From: an uncultured Pyrinomonas sp. | GTDB lineage: Bacteria; Acidobacteriota; Blastocatellia; Pyrinomonadales; Pyrinomonadaceae | Assembly: GCA_937135995.1 (NCBI GenBank) | Contig: CAKZOF010000511.1 | Span: 1-9,957, forward strand | Length of the DNA stretch: 9,957 nucleotides | Direction: 5' to 3' | Part shown: piece by piece, positions 7,795 through 9,957 of the stretch | How positions within the stretch are numbered: the first letter of the stretch is position 1 | Layout: each line of letters opens with the position of its first letter | Made by a program: the position numbers and the translations under genes | The notes under the pieces: model-generated | What the model saw: only the letters and a program-made list of their open reading frames with translations | Databases searched by the model: none | What the model was told of the DNA's origin: nothing

Positions 7795-8016
7795 ATTGAC
7801 AGTGAAAGTTCCTCGCAAGAAGGCTCCGTTGGCATGGACGGCACCCCGCTTGACCGCAGCCGAGCCAAAGATGGCGTGCGTCGAAGCTGAGTCCGCCTGA
7901 GAGGTCAGCAACGAGGCGTTCGTTCGTCGTTTCCTGTGCGCTCTTTTAACCCTCGTCGAATCAGATGCCAGATGTCAGAGCAAAGATCGCGATCAAAATC
8001 ATCTACAACGATTTCG

Positions 8017-8095
8017 CTCTCGGACCGCAAGCACCGAGAGATCTCGACTTGGGGAGAGCTAGTGCTCTGCGACCTCAAAGGTCCAGTACTTTTTT
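8017..8095 (+). ncRNA. Candidate small RNA 3' part (hairpin plus terminator)
   Basis: A perfect 7-bp stem, CTCTCGG (8017-8023) and CCGAGAG (8034-8040), with a 10-base loop is followed 20 bases later by an intrinsic terminator. No protein gene reads into this terminator on the plus strand; the nearest gene runs the opposite way. A short untranslated RNA starting somewhere after about 7920 would explain it. I found no convincing promoter, so this is a structural inference only. Confidence 0.25.
8061..8095 (+). terminator. Rho-independent terminator
   Basis: An outer 6-bp stem AGTGCT/AGTACT (one G-U pair when transcribed) and an inner 5-bp stem GACCT/AGGTC with a CAA loop are separated by a small internal loop. 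The right arm runs straight into six consecutive T residues (8090-8095). This is the best intrinsic terminator in the window. A competing 5-bp hairpin, AGAGC (8055-8059) with GCTCT (8064-8068), uses part of the left arm and could oppose termination. Confidence 0.5.
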
Positions 8096-8109
8096 CTTCA
8101 AGGTCCGCG

Positions 8110-8263
8110 CCGGACGGCCACAAAGGGGAAAGGCACGACCATCCATGTTGGCAAGTCGAGAGGGCGCGGGCCCTGACGACGGGAATGATGTTAGCAATAA
8201 ATCCGAAAATGAGCAAGATCTTTTTACAGTTTTCCGGACCGTACCCCATTTTCGGCCGTCCGG
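8110..8263. repeat. Long-range 10-bp inverted repeat
   Basis: CCGGACGGCC at 8110-8119 is exactly complementary to GGCCGTCCGG at 8254-8263. The arms are separated by 134 bases that hold an AGGGC/GCCCT hairpin (8161-8174) and TTTTTAC at 8221. Each arm also has a local partner: GTCCG/CGGAC at 8103-8115, and CCGGAC/GTCCGG at 8234-8263. Alternative structures are therefore possible. Confidence 0.45.
8188..8216 (-). promoter_or_regulatory. Weak candidate promoter toward the sigma-like gene
   Basis: On the minus strand TTGCTC (8216-8211) and TAACAT (8193-8188) are separated by exactly 17 bases. They match 3 of 6 and 4 of 6 consensus positions. Transcription from here would leave a leader of almost 400 bases before the ATG at 7794. 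Chance occurrence is quite possible. Confidence 0.15.
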
Positions 8264-8378
8264 TCACTCGGCCCTCGGGCCTAGCGGCCGCGAGCGTGAT
8301 CCCCCGACAAGAGCGTTGAGCGCCGCCCGCGTGGAGACGACCTCTCGAAAAAGCGTTGGACAAACAAGCAAACAAGTC

Positions 8379-8390
8379 TGCCACATGGCA
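8379..8390. promoter_or_regulatory. Palindrome TGCCA-CA-TGGCA
   Basis: A perfect 5+5 palindrome with a 2-base centre lies in the gene-poor region. Its size fits a dimeric regulator half-site pair, but no specific regulator is indicated. Confidence 0.2.
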
Positions 8391-8480
8391 AAACTCCGTT
8401 TGCGTCGTCGCAACATTACCTTACGGATCAGACCGCGGAAGTGGTTTGCGTCTCGATGGCTCGAGAAAAAAGATGGACAG

Positions 8481-8498
8481 TTGCAAGCCTTTTGCAAA
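8481..8498. promoter_or_regulatory. Two TTGCAA boxes one helical turn apart
   Basis: The self-complementary hexamer TTGCAA occurs at 8481-8486 and 8492-8497, 11 bases apart, the second inside the palindrome TTTGCAAA. The regular spacing puts both on the same face of the helix, as in a cooperative operator. They sit about 240 bases upstream of the zinc-finger gene. Confidence 0.2.
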
Positions 8499-8737
8499 GT
8501 TTCCCTCTGTCGCGCGCCTCTTTTTGTTGGAATGGCTAGACCATTGACTTTTTCTTCTCTTTGACGGAACGAGGCGCCCAACCGACTTTGCGGCTTAATT
8601 ACCTTGCCCCCTTTTGTTGGTCACGCACGTCGGCTGCGCGCGATGCACAAGTTTTTGCGCCTCGGCATTGCCGCACAATGCGGTCAGCGTTCCGCGATTT
8701 GAAGTTTGACTTGGGGATTTGGGGGAGACGGACATTT

Positions 8738-9064
8738 ATGCGCTCATCGAACACGGTCATGTTCTGCAAACAGCGGAACTGCCCTTCGACCGAGACCGTG
8801 CTTCTTTATCTTGCTTCGGCGCTTCCAGCCGAGGAACAAGAGGATGTGGCACGACACCTAGCAGCTTGCGATTTTTGTGGGGCTGAAATTCAACTGCTCG
8901 CTCACTTCGGACGAACGGAAACCGAAGACGATTGCCCGCAAAGCGAAATCCCCTTTTTCTTGCGCATCTACGCGGAGAGAAAGTTGCGCCCGCCGCTCGA
9001 CGTTCAACACCCATCTTTTGGCGGGCCGAGAGAGCAAGAGGCGCTGCTCACCATGGAAGCCTGA
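8738..9064 (+). CDS. Small soluble zinc-finger protein, anti-sigma (ZAS) type
   Basis: This is probably a zinc-binding regulatory protein of the anti-sigma zinc-finger (zf-HC2/ZAS) kind. Of its 108 residues, the first half carries C-x24-H-x3-C-x2-C: NCPSTETVLLYLASALP, then DVARHLAACDFCGAEI. The H-x3-C-x2-C core is the hallmark of ZAS domains, which in known cases clamp a sigma factor. Unlike most anti-sigma factors it has no membrane helix after the finger; the rest is polar, with a proline-rich end, and unrecognised. I chose the ATG at 8738 because GGGGGAG lies 10 bases upstream. An ATG at 8759 gives a shorter form starting MFCKQRN, and the frame is open further left to 8561 through unconvincing sequence. 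It reads away from the sigma-like gene 943 bases to the left, so a partnership is possible but unproven. Confidence 0.72.
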   Translation: MRSSNTVMFCKQRNCPSTETVLLYLASALPAEEQEDVARHLAACDFCGAEIQLLAHFGRTETEDDCPQSEIPFFLRIYAERKLRPPLDVQHPSFGGPREQEALLTMEA

Positions 9065-9077
9065 CGGCGAATCGCCG
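9065..9077 (+). other. GC-rich hairpin directly after the zinc-finger stop codon
   Basis: CGGCG-AAT-CGCCG forms a 5-bp stem beginning on the base after the TGA. No T-run follows, so it could protect the 3' end or aid termination but is not a canonical intrinsic terminator. Confidence 0.25.
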
Positions 9078-9143
9078 ACCAAGATAGAGCAACAGGACGC
9101 GCGAGCGCGCGCCACGTCGAGAAACGTCCGCCCGCGCGCGACT

Positions 9144-9179
9144 CTTCACGCACCGCTCTTAAGCGTAACGCCGTGCGCC
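9144..9179. repeat. Convergent-gap repeat, copy 1
   Basis: Copy 1 runs from CTTCACGCACCGCT to CGTAACGCCGTGCGCC. Its last 28 bases match copy 2 at 26 positions, and the preceding part matches with one substitution and one inserted base. It contains CGCT-CTTA-AGCG, a small hairpin. Confidence 0.75.
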
Positions 9180-9213
9180 CCAGGAAGAGCGCAGAGCGAT
9201 GAGCGCCAAACTG

Positions 9214-9250
9214 CTTCAACGTACCGCTTTCAAGCGTAACGCCGTGCGCC
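9214..9250. repeat. Convergent-gap repeat, copy 2
   Basis: Copy 2 begins 70 bases after copy 1. The two changes in the hairpin area turn CTCTTAAG into CTTTCAAG and keep the CGCT/AGCG stem, so the potential hairpin is retained. The sequence between the copies is unrelated to that after copy 2. Confidence 0.75.
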
Positions 9251-9296
9251 TCCCCCGCTTGTTTTGTGCTTTTCCCGGCTTCGCCGCGAGGAACGC

Positions 9297-9312
9297 CCGC
9301 TCTTAAGCGTAA
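9297..9312. repeat. Partial third copy over the acyl-CoA synthetase stop codon
   Basis: CCGCTCTTAAGCGTAA is identical to the matching 16 bases of copy 1. On the minus strand it supplies the last two sense codons (Tyr-Ala), the TAA stop and the bases after it. The match ends abruptly further into the gene. Confidence 0.65.
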
Positions 9313-9957
9313 AGCTCCGCGATCACCGAAGCGTATCGCTCTTCGATGGTGCGCCGACGTATCTTGAGCGTCGGCGTCAACTCCCCGTTCTCGACGGAGA
9401 ACTCTTCCGGGATGATGGCAGCGCGGCGTACGCGTTCGTGCTCGTTCAATTCCGCCGTCCACCGTGCCACCTCTTGCTGCACGAGGCGCGTAGCGACCGG
9501 ATCGCGGCTCCAGTCCGCGCGCGTTTCGGGCGGACGCGCGTCTTCTGCCGACATGGCTTCGGCCAGAGCTTCCCACTCCGGCACAACTAGGGCCACCGGA
9601 AACTTCTGTCCCGTCCCGACGACCACCACCTGATTGACCAGCGGACTGCGTTTGATCAAACTCTCGATGAGCTGCGGAGCGATGTACTTACCGTTGGAGA
9701 GTTTGAACAGCTCTTTCTTCCGATCCGTGATGTACAGCCGTCCGCGCTCGTCCAAGCGTCCGACGTCGCCCGTCCGGAACCAACCATCCTCGGTGAACAC
9801 GGCCTGTGTCTCTTCGGGCCGGCGGTAGTAACCGCACATCACGCTCGGGCTGCGGACCAAGATCTCGCCGTCTTCGGCGATGCGCACCTCGACGCCGGGG
9901 AACGGCAATCCCACCGACCCGATACGGTTGTCCTCGGGCATGTTGGCCGACACGATG
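9303..9957 (-). CDS. Long-chain acyl-CoA synthetase, AMP-forming (5' part cut by window edge)
   Basis: This enzyme activates a long-chain fatty acid with ATP and CoA via an acyl-adenylate, feeding lipid synthesis or beta-oxidation. The visible 217 residues are the C-terminal third of the ANL (AMP-binding) superfamily fold. GSVGLPFPGVEVRIAEDGEI fits the GxxGxPxPG region of core motif A6/A7. DGWFRTGDVG holds the ATP-ribose-binding aspartate (motif A7). DRKKELFKLSNGKYIAPQ contains the hinge and the NGKYIAP signature typical of FadD15-type long-chain synthetases. After it come LIESLIKRSPLVNQVVVVG and a helical tail. The gene end is ELYA followed by TAA. The true start lies beyond the right edge. 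It converges with the zinc-finger gene and has no visible functional tie to the polysaccharide block. Confidence 0.92.
   Translation of the reverse strand, partial: IVSANMPEDNRIGSVGLPFPGVEVRIAEDGEILVRSPSVMCGYYRRPEETQAVFTEDGWFRTGDVGRLDERGRLYITDRKKELFKLSNGKYIAPQLIESLIKRSPLVNQVVVVGTGQKFPVALVVPEWEALAEAMSAEDARPPETRADWSRDPVATRLVQQEVARWTAELNEHERVRRAAIIPEEFSVENGELTPTLKIRRRTIEERYASVIAELYA

Larger units (their letters stand above)
7795..8737. other. Long gene-poor region between divergent sigma-like and zinc-finger genes
   Basis: No open frame here looks like a real protein: all are low in recognisable motifs, rich in Arg/Ser/Pro and overlap one another. The stretch is richer in T-runs than its neighbours. 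It contains a hairpin and a terminator on the plus strand (8017-8095), hairpins at 8103-8115 and 8161-8174, a 10-bp inverted repeat spanning 8110-8263, a palindrome at 8379-8390, two TTGCAA boxes at 8481-8498 and a small CCGCA/TGCGG hairpin at 8671-8683. It must also hold the promoters of both flanking genes unless they are expressed from outside. Confidence 0.6.

Noticed and set aside
7796..7824. Perfect TTGACA (7796-7801) as a plus-strand promoter
   Set aside because: No -10-like hexamer is found 16 to 18 bases downstream (GAAGGC region), so it is probably a chance match.
7905..8384. Open frame of 159 codons on the minus strand upstream of the sigma-like gene
   Set aside because: No recognisable domain, one isolated hydrophobic patch only, and it ends inside the possible start region of the sigma-like gene. 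A non-coding leader explains the stretch better.
7965..8564. Open frame of 199 codons on the plus strand in the gene-poor region
   Set aside because: Its product is rich in Arg, Ser and Pro, shows no motif, runs through the terminator at 8061-8095 and overlaps other open frames on both strands. No good Shine-Dalgarno precedes it.
8561..8737. N-terminal extension of the zinc-finger protein to a TTG at 8561
   Set aside because: The extra 59 residues look random and cross a hairpin, while the ATG at 8738 has its own purine-rich ribosome site.
9144..9312. Degenerate CRISPR array
   Set aside because: Only two full copies plus a fragment, with diverged repeats, unequal spacers of about 34 and 46 bases and no cas gene nearby.

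Overview
The window carries a cell-surface polysaccharide locus, followed on the right by a regulatory-looking region and the end of a fatty-acid activation gene. Base composition is moderately GC-rich. Nearly all genes read on the minus strand, so gene order is described right to left for them. The combination of a large sigma-70-like protein, a small soluble zinc-finger protein of the anti-sigma type and this polysaccharide gene set made me think of Acidobacteriota, perhaps class Blastocatellia. That is a recollection of similar proteins, not something proven by the sequence.

Polysaccharide block (1-6310, all minus). In transcription order it holds: an O-antigen ligase/polymerase-type membrane protein (4778-6310); a membrane-anchored family 2 glycosyltransferase (3484-4677); a second, soluble family 2 glycosyltransferase (2489-3487), overlapping the previous gene by 4 bases at an ATGA junction with a strong Shine-Dalgarno inside the upstream gene; a GT-B fold family 4 glycosyltransferase (1295-2476); an ABC-2 permease of the Wzm type (415-1266); and its Wzt-type ATPase, cut by the left edge (1-391). 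Gaps between the last five genes are 28 bases or less, so they are very probably one operon. The likely logic is: the glycosyltransferases build a glycan on a lipid carrier at the inner face of the membrane, Wzm/Wzt export it, and the ligase-type protein transfers or polymerises it on the outer face.

Regulatory block (6634-9064). A 386-residue sigma-70-like protein with a region 2-like segment, an unusually long middle and a C-terminal helix-turn-helix reads on the minus strand (6634-7794). About 940 bases without a convincing gene follow (7795-8737). This stretch contains a good intrinsic terminator on the plus strand (8061-8095), a strong hairpin before it, a long-range 10-bp inverted repeat and several short palindromes. 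A small plus-strand gene (8738-9064) then encodes a soluble zinc-finger protein with the H-x3-C-x2-C signature of anti-sigma factors.

Right end. The zinc-finger gene converges with the C-terminal part of a long-chain acyl-CoA synthetase (9303-9957, minus, cut by the right edge). The 238-bp gap holds two diverged copies of a 36-37-bp repeat. Sixteen bases of the same sequence recur exactly over the stop codon of the synthetase gene.

I saw no rRNA, tRNA, transposase, integrase or true CRISPR array.
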